This document shows, in pieces, positions 9,297 through 19,981 of a DNA stretch of 52,500 nt. The stretch lies in NCBI RefSeq assembly GCF_010686655.1, contig NZ_JAAGVY010000005.1:1-52500 (forward strand). Reading direction: 5' to 3'. Every line of letters starts with the position of its first letter. The stretch's first letter is position 1. Below the pieces are notes generated by a model that was given only the letters and a program-made list of their open reading frames with translations, did no database searches and was not told the origin of the DNA. Position numbers and translations under genes: made by a program. This DNA is from Cryomorpha ignava (GTDB taxonomy: Bacteria > Bacteroidota > Bacteroidia > Flavobacteriales_D > Cryomorphaceae).

Positions 9297-10208
9297 TCAA
9301 CCAAAAACGTTGTACTTTTTTATAACATATTTTGAACCCCAAAATGAAGTGATATAATAGGCTATGGTCTTTAAATCAATATGAGATCGTAAAAAGTAAA
9401 ATCGTGCTAGTTTCATATTATTTATTAAATAGTAATACCGAGCTCTGCTACCATGTATTTTTTTGTAAGAAATTTTCACTTCTTTAGGGTATAAGGGCAA
9501 GTATTGTTCTATAAACATCAAGGAGAAGTAAAAATCTTTAATTCGATAATTTTCATTTAAGGATAAATTCACTTTACTCACATGTCTATCGTATAAAGAC
9601 TCACAAACTTCTATAGAGTCTTTAAGGTGCAATAATCGCAATAACCAATCATAATCAACCATACCAAAGTTTTCTTCAAAAAGGATATCCTTCAATTCCT
9701 TTTTATATATGATGCCACCTAAATAAGTGATTTGGCCGGTTAATGATTTTGTCAATTTTTGCAAAAAAGTCTCATTTCTTCCAAAGTATTGAAAACCTTC
9801 AATTGATGTATTTACCTTATCGATATTCTTACTTCTTTCTATGTCGTGTATAGTATATCCACAAGTTACAATAGGAACTGTTTCTAAATACGGAAGTTGC
9901 AATAGTATTTTATTTTCTTTCCATTCATCATCGTGGTCGGCAATGCATATATAATCTCCTGAGGCTTTTTTCAGGCCAATATTTCGTCCGGTATTAGGTC
10001 CGCCAGAGTTTTTGTTGGTACTTAAAAGGTTGGCGTTATATTTTCTAACTATCTCAGTGGTTTTATCTGTCGAGCAATCATCCACTACAATTAATTCAAT
10101 ATCAAAGTCATTTCCAATACCACTTTGGTTTAATATGGAGTTTAAAAGTCTTTCAATTGATTTTTCTGAATTGTATGTGGCCACTATTACTGAGATTGTT
10201 TTTTTCAT
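9297..10208 (-). CDS. Glycosyltransferase family 2
   Basis: This 303-residue GT-A protein has the family 2 opening ISVIVATYNSEKSIERLL, the nucleotide-binding ELIVVDDCSTDKTTEIV, and GGPNTGRNIGLKKASGDYI followed by the metal-binding ADHDDEW (about residues 91-97). The C-terminal 100 residues are rich in Tyr, Arg and Lys (for example SRARYYYLINN), perhaps for membrane association. It lies upstream of the FkbM gene on the same strand and is probably part of the same surface-glycan locus. Sugar specificity cannot be read from sequence. Confidence 0.9.
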   Translation of the reverse strand: MKKTISVIVATYNSEKSIERLLNSILNQSGIGNDFDIELIVVDDCSTDKTTEIVRKYNANLLSTNKNSGGPNTGRNIGLKKASGDYICIADHDDEWKENKILLQLPYLETVPIVTCGYTIHDIERSKNIDKVNTSIEGFQYFGRNETFLQKLTKSLTGQITYLGGIIYKKELKDILFEENFGMVDYDWLLRLLHLKDSIEVCESLYDRHVSKVNLSLNENYRIKDFYFSLMFIEQYLPLYPKEVKISYKKIHGSRARYYYLINNMKLARFYFLRSHIDLKTIAYYITSFWGSKYVIKKYNVFG

Positions 10209-10630
10209 TTTATTCTAAATCTGCAACTAAGAAATGATTGAACTTATAAGCAAAGCCGGATTTAAGACCTGATGTGTTTCAGTCACGTTTCCTTTGGCAA
10301 AGGTCTCAATTTTCCTACAATAAATTCCGCCTCTTTTGAAAGGATAGATTTGAAAAATTTTTATATGATTTTAACTTGCCTGAAAATAGTCGGGGCTTCA
10401 GCTATCATAAAAACACTTGTAGCGGGATTTTTGTAATCGGATGCCGACGAGTATGAAATAGAACATTCAATCGCTTCTAATCAAACATTTCTTTGAATTG
10501 CTTAATTATTTGCTATCGTACAAGATATTCACAATCTGTGAATTGTAAACGGTACGAAGTCTTTAAATAGAGAATTAATTAGTCTTTACAGAACATTTTT
10601 GGTGCTGAATTTCAGCAACACACTCTGAGT
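10209..10630. other. Intergenic region with no recognised feature
   Basis: About 420 AT-rich bases contain no supported gene, RNA or exact promoter box. A small symmetric GCTGAATTTCAGC lies near 10600, just past the stop of the next minus-strand gene, and could fold as a weak hairpin without a clear T-run. Confidence 0.4.
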
Positions 10631-13090
10631 CTATCGCAACAAAGTCACATTGCCTTTTAACGTCTTGTAATGCGGCAGGTCATCAACATATTGAGCGTAT
10701 TCAATCAGATAAAAATAAACGCCTTCTGATGATTCATTTTGGTTATCAATTATTTGACCATTCCAACCAATATCTATATCGCTACTTTCAAAAATCAGTT
10801 GTCCCCATCTGTTAAATACGGACATATAAAAAATGGGTGTCTCACAGTTGTAAGATGTCTTAAAAACCTCGTTTTTACCATCTCCATTGGGCGTAAATAT
10901 ATTTGGAACAATAAGAGGGCAAAGACAATTTTCTATAGCTATTTCAATACTTTCCTGATATTCATAACAGCCATCAGAATAATTTACTGTAATAGTTCCT
11001 GGGACTTTTACGTCGTATGAAGTGTCTATACTCCCATCCGGGAAAGTATATGGAAACCCCAGATTATTTGGAGTTAATACGGTATTCCCCTCCATGCAAA
11101 ATTCTATTTCGGGTACATTAAAAATGGAATCTAAAATAAGAGGAGTTTCGGCAACATTAAAAATGTAGTTATTGCTGCAAAACCCTGACGAATCTATTAC
11201 CGTAACAGAATAATTTCCGCCAGAATTCACAGTGATTATGGGAGTATTTTGCCCGGTGTTCCAGCTGTACATATAAGAATTACTGCCAAAACCAATTATA
11301 AGAGTATCTGTAACGGGGCATATTAAAATTTCTTGCGCAAACGGATTAGGTTGAAAGGGAGTCACTTCAATTTCTATTTGCTCACTTACTAACCCACAGG
11401 CATTTTGGGCTGAGAAAACGTAAGTCCCGCTACTATCTGAATTGAAAATTTCTATTTCTGAGCCATTCGAATCAAACACAGGAAAGTTATAGTCGTCAAA
11501 ATTTATCGAAACTACAGCTCCCTGGCAAATATCGTACAATGAATCAAGTTCAAAATCTAAAGGAGCCTCAACGTTTAGCGTTAAGGATTCGTCCACTTCA
11601 CAGTTTGAAATAGTTCCAGATAGTTCAATGAGATAAGTGCCGGCATTTGAGTACAAGTTACTCATTGAAGCATTAGAAACAATTTCTCCATTTCCATTCC
11701 CAAAGTTCAAAAAGAAAGTCACGCTATCCTGAATATCTTCCCATTCATTAATCTCAAAAGCAACCACTGAATTTTCACATATTGGATTTTCTCCAACATA
11801 TGTAAGATACCCGGTTATATTCGTTTGAAATACTTCAACAGAGACCTCCACCGGACCACATGCATGAATAAATTCAAAATTAAAGATACCCGGTTCGTCA
11901 AAAGAGTAAGAAGTTACGGGATTACCATTTGAATCCAATATTTGATCCCAATCAGAGAAATCAGAGAGATCGAGGAAATAGCTATCGCCTTGACATATTG
12001 AAATACTATCTGGTAAGACAGGGTTATCCGGGATTTCGATAATTAAAGTAATCCCTGAGGTTTCAAAAACACATCCATTTTCGGTAGTGACTTGTAATGT
12101 AAACGGATATGACCCAACTGAATCATAGGTTTTATATGACAACCAATTATAAGAGACAGAACCATCTGCGAATGTCCATAATGCTTCATTTATATCACTT
12201 GCTGGCGCGTTTAAACCGAAAGTATATCCTACAACTTGCCCCACACATCTTTGATTATCCAAAACGACAAGCTCTCCCGGGCAATCTTCGCATAATGGAA
12301 CAATTTCTTCGGGAGTTAATTCTCTGTCCCAATACATAAAGTAATCAATATCTCCACTTAGATAATAAGGTGGAGTGGTCGATTCCGGACTACCTCTTTT
12401 TCGGCACAATGATCCGGCTGCATCCGTATAACCAATGGTTTGTGCATTTCCAGTATAAAACCCCTCTTGCAGTTCACAATCAATGTAAATATCAATATCC
12501 TGATACCCTCTAAAAATGGCCACTATTGAATACCATGTATAACTTTGCAGATTAAAATTAGCCTGCTTCCCATGTCGGCTTGAACCATTAAAACCTCCAC
12601 CAGCATTGCCGTAAGAAGCGGTAATTTTATCCTGAGATGAAACCTGAAGCCAGGCACCACTGTGGGTATTGACACCAAAATCAGTCGCAGCAATTATCTG
12701 GGTTCCATCCAAGTAGTCAAAACTGACGCGAACAGCCATTGTGATAGGGAAATCAGGTTTCAATTCCGGAACATTGGGAAACTCAACATAAGTATTATTC
12801 CCGTTTGCAGCAAGTGCACCTTGAGGATTACCCATATTGTCATTGGCAAAAGTTCCATTAAAACCAGTGCCATTATAACCATTAGGAGAAGAATCTAAAA
12901 AGTTGCCATTGAGTTGATAATCCAACAACAACCCATTTGTTAGCTGTGCATACATTTTATTCTGGCTTGCCAAAACAAAAATAAAAAGGGCAGCAAACCA
13001 AAATGAGTTTGAGAAAGCTTCAAAAAAATAAGTCTTTAAAGGTCTAATAATCGCTTTTTTTATGAAAGGAGGCAACCTGTTGAAAATCAA
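10631..13090 (-). CDS. Secreted LamG / PKD protein with T9SS type B (CHU_C) C-terminus
   Basis: The 819-residue protein starts with a basic n-region and a signal segment (FWFAALFIFVLASQ, cleavage likely near MYAQ). Residues about 50-265 form a LamG/concanavalin-like domain (NGLLLDYQLNGNFLDSSPNG; CELQEGFYTGN). A PKD-like domain at about 280-360 contains ALWTFADGSVS, and further Ig-like segments follow. The C-terminal about 95 residues are the gliding-motility-associated CHU_C domain (VPNIFTPNGDGKNEVF, VFNRWGQLIFES, ending GNVTLLR), the type B T9SS signal. It should be exported by T9SS to the cell surface. It is a close paralog of the interrupted gene at 13693-16572 (shared LamG, shared SISICQGDS-type repeat). 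Ligand unknown. Confidence 0.88.
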   Translation of the reverse strand: MIFNRLPPFIKKAIIRPLKTYFFEAFSNSFWFAALFIFVLASQNKMYAQLTNGLLLDYQLNGNFLDSSPNGYNGTGFNGTFANDNMGNPQGALAANGNNTYVEFPNVPELKPDFPITMAVRVSFDYLDGTQIIAATDFGVNTHSGAWLQVSSQDKITASYGNAGGGFNGSSRHGKQANFNLQSYTWYSIVAIFRGYQDIDIYIDCELQEGFYTGNAQTIGYTDAAGSLCRKRGSPESTTPPYYLSGDIDYFMYWDRELTPEEIVPLCEDCPGELVVLDNQRCVGQVVGYTFGLNAPASDINEALWTFADGSVSYNWLSYKTYDSVGSYPFTLQVTTENGCVFETSGITLIIEIPDNPVLPDSISICQGDSYFLDLSDFSDWDQILDSNGNPVTSYSFDEPGIFNFEFIHACGPVEVSVEVFQTNITGYLTYVGENPICENSVVAFEINEWEDIQDSVTFFLNFGNGNGEIVSNASMSNLYSNAGTYLIELSGTISNCEVDESLTLNVEAPLDFELDSLYDICQGAVVSINFDDYNFPVFDSNGSEIEIFNSDSSGTYVFSAQNACGLVSEQIEIEVTPFQPNPFAQEILICPVTDTLIIGFGSNSYMYSWNTGQNTPIITVNSGGNYSVTVIDSSGFCSNNYIFNVAETPLILDSIFNVPEIEFCMEGNTVLTPNNLGFPYTFPDGSIDTSYDVKVPGTITVNYSDGCYEYQESIEIAIENCLCPLIVPNIFTPNGDGKNEVFKTSYNCETPIFYMSVFNRWGQLIFESSDIDIGWNGQIIDNQNESSEGVYFYLIEYAQYVDDLPHYKTLKGNVTLLR

Positions 13091-13287
13091 ATATAAAAAT
13101 TTGAACCCATTTTCAACCCATTACAACCGATATAATTTCAACATCTCGCCGAGCTATTTGAGGAAAATACTGTCAGTACAGGATTTACAAACTCGACTTC
13201 GAATACTTACACCACGATACAGATGTAAAGTGAAACGGGGATTTGTTTCCTTTTTAAGGTGAAAAAGCTGTATCAGCTATCCACTGT

Positions 13288-13476
13288 TCACAGAAGTCCT
13301 TCTTCCTCTCTCCCCTTCCAAAATTCAACTACCAGCAGCAACATTACCGCAACCGAGAAAACAGAATTCACAACATTTGCCATAGCAAAGGAATGAGGCT
13401 CAAATCTAAACATAATAGTAGGCGACCCCTCTGGGTTAATCATTCCTGGCAATAGATAATCAGCACCAACCGAGAA
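13288..13476 (-). pseudogene. C-terminal remnant of a second YfhO-family gene
   Basis: Translated on the minus strand, this stretch gives about 60 residues including GADYLLPGMINPEG, FRFEPHSFAMANVVNS and SVAVMLLLVVEFW, then a stop at 13288-13290. The intact YfhO protein at 16583-19279 ends with the matching segments RANYLLRAMIIPEG, FKFMPQSFATANIVSS and TVAVLLLLVFGFW. The alignment is nearly gap-free, so this is the tail of a duplicated gene whose first ~830 codons are gone. It has no start codon of its own. It sits 197 bp upstream of the minus-strand LamG/CHU_C gene. Confidence 0.85.
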
Positions 13477-13692
13477 AGCGCTAAGACAATGCCTTGTATT
13501 ACTTTTCTTTAAAAAAAAATGCTCTGAAAATGATTAAAATTCAGAATATCTGCAAGCCGGGCATTAAATCTACACGGAAAATAAACGCAATGGGATAAAA
13601 ATTATTTACTGACTAAATTGGGTGTTTAATTAAAATGAGTTAACCGCGAATTGAACACTTAAAAATTTGTATTGAACGCATGAAATGGTATA

Positions 13693-16572
13693 TTGTCGAG
13701 GCTTTTTAAACTTAGAATCCATTCTGTGAAACCTATTTCGATCCTTTTTCTCTTACTATTTACCGCTGGATTTTCGATTGGCCAAGATATAAATGACGGA
13801 CTGTTGCTTGATTATTCTTTTAATGGAACAACCGAAGACCAAAGTGGTAACAATTATGACGGCGATCCATTCGGAATGGGCTATACCGCTGACAGGCTTG
13901 GAAATCCAAATTCAGCGGCATCTTTCGATGGCTCTAATGACTATGTAAACTTCCCCAATATAGCTGCACTCAAGCCAGAATTGCCAGTCTCTTTCTCCTT
14001 TTGGATTAAATATACGAGTGATAGCAATCAGGATCGCGCGGTATTCAATACATCTTTTGAAGAGGATGAAAATTCAGGCGTATTCTTTACTTCCGGTGCG
14101 GCTACAAATCAATATGCTGTAGGCTTCGGAAATGGATCTCCTTTTTACAATTCAAGCTCAATCGAAAATTACGTTTCCTCGGGCACAGTAGAAACAAATG
14201 AATGGACGCATATTTCTATCGTTGTTACATCTACTTCTGATATGCAGATCTATGTCAATTGCGTAGAATTAGGCGGGTATTATGGAGGGTCGGGCGGAAG
14301 TCTTGTTTATTCCGAACTTCCTGGATGTATAGGACGCCATGATCAAAATACAGGCCTACCAGCGTTCTACTTTGAAGGAGCTATCGATGATTTTAAGTAT
14401 TGAAGCCGGGCTCTTACTGCCGAAGAGATTGGAATTCTTTGCGTTGCAGATGAACCAAATTGTGCCGAAACTCTTGAAACACAAGATAATCAGGGGTGTA
14501 TGAACACAGACCTCAGTTATGATTTTGAATTCAGCGGAGAGTCAAACAATATCACAGAAGTACTTTGGACATTCGCAGATGGAAGCACTTCAAATAGCCA
14601 ATCACCAACCAAATCCTATAATTCTAATGGTTTATTTCCGTTTTCACTTGAAATTATAATGGACAGCGGGTGTGTTTATGAATCTGAAGGAAATACCATA
14701 ATAAGTGAAGCTCCAGAGCCCCCTGATTTACCAGACAGCATTTCAATTTGTGAAGGAGAGAGCCAATTTCTGGATTTCTCAGGATTCTCTGGTTGGGATC
14801 AGATACTTGATCAAAATGGTGATCTCGTTACATCGTATTCATTTGATGAGCCTGGCGTTTTTAATTTTACTTTTATTGATGGATGTGGGCAGATTGAATA
14901 TTCAGTAGAAATAATTCAAACAAACCCAGGAGAATTAATCACCGGAACCACTGAATATTCAACATGCTCAAGTACAACTGTCATTCCAGATTTATCAGAA
15001 ACCATTTCAGGAAACACCTATCAATGGACTCCTGCGACTGGTCTTAGTAATCCCAATATTCTAAACCCAACAATTACTGTAAGCGAACCAACAGATTACA
15101 TGTTGGTTGCAACTGGCGATTGCGGTTTTACAGATACGCTATTGGTATCAATAGGCATAAACACTACAGAGGTGCTTGAAATTGAAGGTCAATCGGAATT
15201 AACTGTTTGTCCAAATCAAATGTTTAATCCTGAATTAGATGCCAATCTTTCCGAGAATACTTATTTGTGGGTACCTACAGCTGGTCTTTCTGACCCTACA
15301 GCGTTAAACCCAGAAATTACAATTACAGAACCTACGATTTATACACTTACAGCATCGAATCCTTGCGCTCCAAACATAACTTTTGAATTAGCAGTTGCCA
15401 TCACCGATCCGCTCGATTTTGAGCTTGTTTCGGAGCTGACCATTTGCAATGGGGATACAATCGAAATACCTGGACAATTAAATTCTGAAGCAGATGTTGA
15501 ATGGGCTAATTCGAACACTTTAAGCGCGCTAGATATTCCTAATCCATTAGCGTTTCCGAATTCCAATACTACCTATCAGGTATCTGTTTCGGATCAGTGT
15601 GAGACCATTAGTGAAACTATTGAGGTTATTGTAAACCAAGCACCGCATATCTCCGGAATTTCCAATTTAGATATTTGTGTTGGTGATACAGCTTACGCAA
15701 ATATTAACAATACGGGTAATCATGAAGTAACGTCCTGGAACTGGACTCCAACAGCTGGTTTGGAAAATGCCACCAAAGCGAATTCCGGTATCTTTAATGA
15801 AAATAATATCACCTACCAAGTTGAGGCCACGAACTCATGCGGAAGTGATTTATTTGAAGTTCAGCTTACTACATACATTCTTGATGCCGTTCTTGATTTA
15901 GACAGCATAGTTTGTCCAGGAGCGCCGCTTCTACTTTCAGCCCAAGGTGCAGAAACTTATTCATGGTTTCCGATGGATATAATGAATAATCCGAATGATA
16001 GTGTGACTACTGCACAGATTTATACCAACCAATTGATTCAATTGCAGCTGTCGGGCGGCACTTGCGTGAAAATATTTTCAGATTATGTAGAGGTTTACGA
16101 GGATATAGGATTCACACAACTCGATCCGGTTCATCTTTTCGCAGGAGAATACTACGATCTGTCACCTATAGAATCGCAGTACAAAATTGTTTTATCCGGT
16201 TCCACATTCCTTTCATTTGATGCCGATACAACAATATCATTAAGCTATGTAGATTACAACGGCTGTGAATTTCACCTCTTTCTTCCTATTATAATTGCCC
16301 CAGCCTTGTATATTCCAAATGGGTTTACTCCCGATGGGGATGGAATAAACGACATATTTAAGCCAATAGCAGTGAATATCGAGAATTTTGAAATGCGCAT
16401 TTATAACCGCTTGGGAGAGCTGGTATTTCAATCCAATTCACTTAATAATGGCTGGAACGGGGGAATGGACGGCTATTACTGCCCCGACGATATCTACAAC
16501 TATGTAATAGAATATTCATATCACACTACAGAGGTGAAAGTGCAGCGCGGCTTTGTGACTTTGGTGAGATGA
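13693..16572 (+). pseudogene. LamG / CHU_C secreted protein gene interrupted by one in-frame TGA
   Basis: One reading frame of 960 codons runs from 13693 to 16572 with a single internal stop, TGA at 14401-14403. The frame continues open directly after it (SRALTAEEIGILC), and the paralog at 10631-13090 has YWDRELTPEEI at this place, so the stop replaces Trp (TGG to TGA). The first part holds a signal peptide and LamG domain (DGLLLDYSFNGTTEDQSG); the second part has a PKD-like segment (VLWTFADGSTS), three SprB-like repeats (WTPATGLSNP, WVPTAGLSDP, WTPTAGLENA) and a type B T9SS domain (IPNGFTPDGDGINDIF, ending GFVTLVR). Starts are TTG 13693 or, better for the signal peptide, GTG 13726. As written, the cell would make a secreted LamG stub without a T9SS signal. 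Sequencing error is possible. Confidence 0.85.
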
Positions 16573-16582
16573 TGAGTTTGGG

Positions 16583-19279
16583 TCAGCTTTCCACCGCTTC
16601 GGGCCAAACTTCATCCGACTTCATATTTCTTCGTTCGCTCCAAAAACCAAAGACAAGCAATAATAAAACAGCAACTGTAAAAATGCTGCTGACAATATTT
16701 GCAGTAGCAAAAGATTGTGGCATAAACTTAAACTCTATAGTATGAACTCCTTCGGGAATAATCATAGCCCGCAATAGATAATTTGCTCTGAAATAATCTA
16801 CTTTCTTACCATCCAAATAAGCATTCCAGCCATCGGCGTAGTACATTTCTGAAAAGATTGTGGCCTGCGGAACAGGCGACTCATACAGATACTTTATGTA
16901 GTTTGGCAAATGAGTTTCTACCGCTATCTGTGCATCAGCTGCTTCCTGATAAGAGAAACCGCTTAGCTCATCGGCAAAACGCTCATCTACAACTGCTTCT
17001 GTCCGAATATCTATATCGCCAAGCTCTTGAATTTCCTGATCGGCATCAGACACCTTCACCAAATCTTCTACAAACCAGGCGCTCCCTAGTGCAAATGGAT
17101 TTTCCATTGGAGGTGCATCATTGTTGTAAATGATATACTTGGTGTTGAGCATATTCAAAACCGAATTATTGCGAAGCACCCTATTTACATTATCTACTGT
17201 TGGGTCATTTTGCAAAGCATTTATAATCGCAGACATTTCGGGAGCGATATAAAAATCATATACCTCCTGAATGCGCTTGAGCTTAGCACCGTGATAACCA
17301 CCAATAGACTTATGGAAATAAGCAGTGCGCGCATCTTGAAAAGTACCTTGCAGCGGCAAGACTCTATAATCTGTATTGAATCGCAAGGCCGCAAATTTTA
17401 CGTCGTTGATTTGGTTTAGATCAGACTTGCCTTTGGTTTTCTGCTCGGTTTTGAAAGCACTTACCGCTCCGTTAATTTCATCTGTCAATCGCGGATTATT
17501 CTGTTCCTCCCGTTTTAGAATTTCCAGATCGGCGGGCGTAGCAAGATACGCTGATTTCGCATCTTCTTTTGGCTGCCATTGCACAAACTTGCCCCGTACT
17601 TTCTCGTTGTTCAAATACCGCTTATCAACCGACCAGAGATCAATAATGACCAGCAACGCAAGCGCTCCTATCAAAATAGGCGTTTTCAATTTTCTATTGG
17701 CGAAAGCCCAAATAAGGCTAATGCCCAAAAGAACAAATGCCAGAGATCTAAAAGTATCTCCTCTAAAATTAGCTATGCGCTGAGCTTTCAAGGCTTCGGC
17801 ATAATTGAGTACATCTACACCCGCATTGCCTCCGATAGCAGCATTAAAAGCATTTGATTCATTAGAGCTTAAGAAGCTGAAAAAAGTGTCAGGTATCGCC
17901 AGAAGTAAAAGCAATAATCCCACAAGTGCGCCGGAAACAGCTAGAAATTTCTTTTTCCGGGTGATCAAAAAGTCAGGTTCCTGATACACCTTTTTCAGGA
18001 ATAAAAATCCGAGAAGTGGGAACACCAATTCAGTTATTGAAAGAATAATGGTTACCGCCCTAAACTTGTGATACCCGGGAATGTAATCCAGAAAAAAATC
18101 AGTTAAGCCCATAAAGTTCTTTCCCCATGCAAGCATAATGGTGAGGATAGCGGTTGCCACCAAAGCCCATTTTATAGGACCCTGAATAAAAAAAGCACCG
18201 AGCAAAAAGAGCAAAACGATCAATGCACCAACATACACAGGCCCCGAAGTAAACGGTTGATCGCCCCAATACGTATTTGGAAAGACATTGGTAGCCTGAT
18301 AGCCACGCGCCAAATCGTTGTACAATTGCGGATTCTCCTTCTGCGTATTCTCGTCAATCAATGCACCCGATTCACCGCCGTGGGCATTAGGAATAAGAAG
18401 AGAAAATGTTTCACCAATTCCATAACTCCACTGGGTTACGTAATCGCGATCTAATCCGGCAGTAACATTGCTTTGATTAGACGACCCGTCGGGATTAATT
18501 GTCAATTCAGATGTTCCTCGGGTTGTTGCCTTGCTATAATTATAGGTATTCCATAGAATATTAGAATTTGCCAAAACGCCTATTGCACCGGCAACTATCA
18601 AAAACGCAGAGGCCTTAACAAACTGTGGCACTGCCTTTTGCCGAAAGGCGTTAATTAATCTTGCCAGAGCATAAAATGCCACCAAGATTCCGAAATAGTA
18701 AGTAATTTGAACGTGATTGGCATGTACCTGCAGAGCGACAAAAAAGGCCGTTACTGCAGCTCCCAGCAGAAATTTTCCGCGAAAGGTCCATATAATTCCG
18801 GCCAAAACTGGAGCGAGATAGCCAATGGCGTGCGCCTTGGAATTGTGACCTGCTTCTATGATTATGATAAAATAAGATGAAAAAGCGAATGCCAGTGCAC
18901 CCACTGCTGCCAGTCCGGGTTTTAGCCGAAAGGCAAGCAAAAGCAAATAAAACCCAACCATGTACAAGAACAAATACTTGACCGGAACCGGTAAACCCAG
19001 TGTTATGACTTGATCTACAAACCTTAAAATATCATTGGGATAAAGGACAGAAATTTGATAAGCAGGCATTCCTGCAAACATAGAATTTGTCCACAACGGC
19101 TCTTCACCAAACATTCTACGGTACTCTGAAATCTCCTGCGACATACCACGGAAGTGTGTAATATCTCCTTGCTTGAGTTGATTTCCTGTAAAGGCGGGAT
19201 AAAAATAAATAGCGCTAATGCCCACAAATGCCGCAATGACAATTAAATGTGGAAGAATTTTTCGGAAAATTTGGCTCAT
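16583..19279 (-). CDS. YfhO-family polytopic membrane protein (GT-C-like)
   Basis: The 898-residue protein has an N-terminal helix, an extracytoplasmic loop (YFYPAFTGNQLKQGD), about 12 membrane segments up to residue ~560, a large soluble domain and a last helix near the C-terminus (TVAVLLLLVFGFW). This layout is typical of the Bacteroidota YfhO family, which resembles GT-C glycosyltransferases; Firmicutes relatives glycosylate lipoteichoic acid. The Bacteroidota role is not established. Its start lies 10 nt after the DUF4834 stop, so the two are co-transcribed. It converges with the broken LamG gene (10 nt between stops). A tail fragment of a paralog lies at 13288-13476. Confidence 0.88.
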   Translation of the reverse strand: MSQIFRKILPHLIVIAAFVGISAIYFYPAFTGNQLKQGDITHFRGMSQEISEYRRMFGEEPLWTNSMFAGMPAYQISVLYPNDILRFVDQVITLGLPVPVKYLFLYMVGFYLLLLAFRLKPGLAAVGALAFAFSSYFIIIIEAGHNSKAHAIGYLAPVLAGIIWTFRGKFLLGAAVTAFFVALQVHANHVQITYYFGILVAFYALARLINAFRQKAVPQFVKASAFLIVAGAIGVLANSNILWNTYNYSKATTRGTSELTINPDGSSNQSNVTAGLDRDYVTQWSYGIGETFSLLIPNAHGGESGALIDENTQKENPQLYNDLARGYQATNVFPNTYWGDQPFTSGPVYVGALIVLLFLLGAFFIQGPIKWALVATAILTIMLAWGKNFMGLTDFFLDYIPGYHKFRAVTIILSITELVFPLLGFLFLKKVYQEPDFLITRKKKFLAVSGALVGLLLLLLAIPDTFFSFLSSNESNAFNAAIGGNAGVDVLNYAEALKAQRIANFRGDTFRSLAFVLLGISLIWAFANRKLKTPILIGALALLVIIDLWSVDKRYLNNEKVRGKFVQWQPKEDAKSAYLATPADLEILKREEQNNPRLTDEINGAVSAFKTEQKTKGKSDLNQINDVKFAALRFNTDYRVLPLQGTFQDARTAYFHKSIGGYHGAKLKRIQEVYDFYIAPEMSAIINALQNDPTVDNVNRVLRNNSVLNMLNTKYIIYNNDAPPMENPFALGSAWFVEDLVKVSDADQEIQELGDIDIRTEAVVDERFADELSGFSYQEAADAQIAVETHLPNYIKYLYESPVPQATIFSEMYYADGWNAYLDGKKVDYFRANYLLRAMIIPEGVHTIEFKFMPQSFATANIVSSIFTVAVLLLLVFGFWSERRNMKSDEVWPEAVES

Positions 19280-19288
19280 ATGGGTAGT

Positions 19289-19522
19289 TTAATCCAGTTC
19301 TTCAAAGTCAACGTACTCCCCTTCGCCGCTGTCTTTGCGACGCTTTGCCTTTTCGGGATCGGTGTACTCAATGCGCACTTCGCCGTCCTTACGGTTATCG
19401 GCTGGCTGTGCCTGATTGTATCGACTCTGCTGATTTGCTTTAGACTTAGACGGCATAAATATCCGACTAAGGAATCGTACTGCGAGGTAAAGTAGTATTA
19501 TTATAGCTAATGCACGTATCAC
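19289..19522 (-). CDS. DUF4834-family small membrane protein
   Basis: This 77-residue protein has a single N-terminal helix (IRALAIIILLYLAVRFLSRI), a basic polar linker and the conserved ending GEYVDFEELD. That arrangement matches DUF4834, a Bacteroidota-specific family of unknown function. The start is GTG at 19522. It is directly upstream of the YfhO gene with 9 nt between, so the pair forms an operon; a role together with YfhO is likely but unproven. Confidence 0.8.
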   Translation of the reverse strand: MIRALAIIILLYLAVRFLSRIFMPSKSKANQQSRYNQAQPADNRKDGEVRIEYTDPEKAKRRKDSGEGEYVDFEELD

Positions 19523-19559
19523 AATTGTAAATCTCGATTTGTTAATTTCAAGTAAGCCC

Positions 19560-19567
19560 CAAAGATA
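19560..19567 (-). promoter_or_regulatory. -7 box TATCTTTG for the DUF4834-yfhO operon
   Basis: The minus strand carries TATCTTTG, an exact TAnnTTTG match, 37 nt upstream of the GTG start at 19522. This leaves a 5' leader of about 30 nt. No clear -33 element was found. Confidence 0.55.
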
Positions 19568-19666
19568 GTTTTATTCATATAATTGAAAACGACTTTGGTT
19601 TTAGTATTGTGGTTTTGGGTGCGAAAAATTGGTAAATGTTAATTTGAATAAATTAAATCGCATGCC

Positions 19667-19697
19667 GACCTCAAAGGTCTTGGCGACCTTTGGGGTC
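19667..19697. repeat. REP-like hairpin upstream of the transposase
   Basis: GACCTCAAAGGTC and GACCTTTGGGGTC form an imperfect stem with a 5-nt loop. It is nearly the reverse complement of the hairpin at 20635-20667, so the two flank the RAYT gene in opposite orientation. Degenerate relatives (GACCCCATAGA near 19747 and GACCCCACAGA near 20574) occur in between. Confidence 0.75.
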
Positions 19698-19981
19698 TTT
19701 ATAAGTAAACTGAGATGAGCGTAACGAAAAATCAATATAGAAGGTAGACCCCATAGATTTTTTCAGCAGTGTTTGTTTTTTAAAGGCGTTAAAGATAACG
19801 CTTCGCTACATACGGACTCCCAAAAGATCGTAAGTTTAAAAAGCTTTGGGATCTTTGAAGACGTTTGGCAACGTTTAAAGCCTAATCTTCATACCCCCGT
19901 TCAACACCAGAATAAATTTAATTATTAATCCATAACTTGTAAACATTCATAGATATTGGATTAGCAAAAACCTCAAGCTTC

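Noticed and set aside
14401-14403. UGA read as tryptophan or selenocysteine
   Set aside because: UGA serves as a normal stop in neighbouring genes, no selenocysteine insertion element is seen, and the paralog has plain Trp; mutation or sequencing error is simpler.
16858-18454. Several plus-strand frames opposite the YfhO gene
   Set aside because: Shadows of a clear minus-strand coding region.
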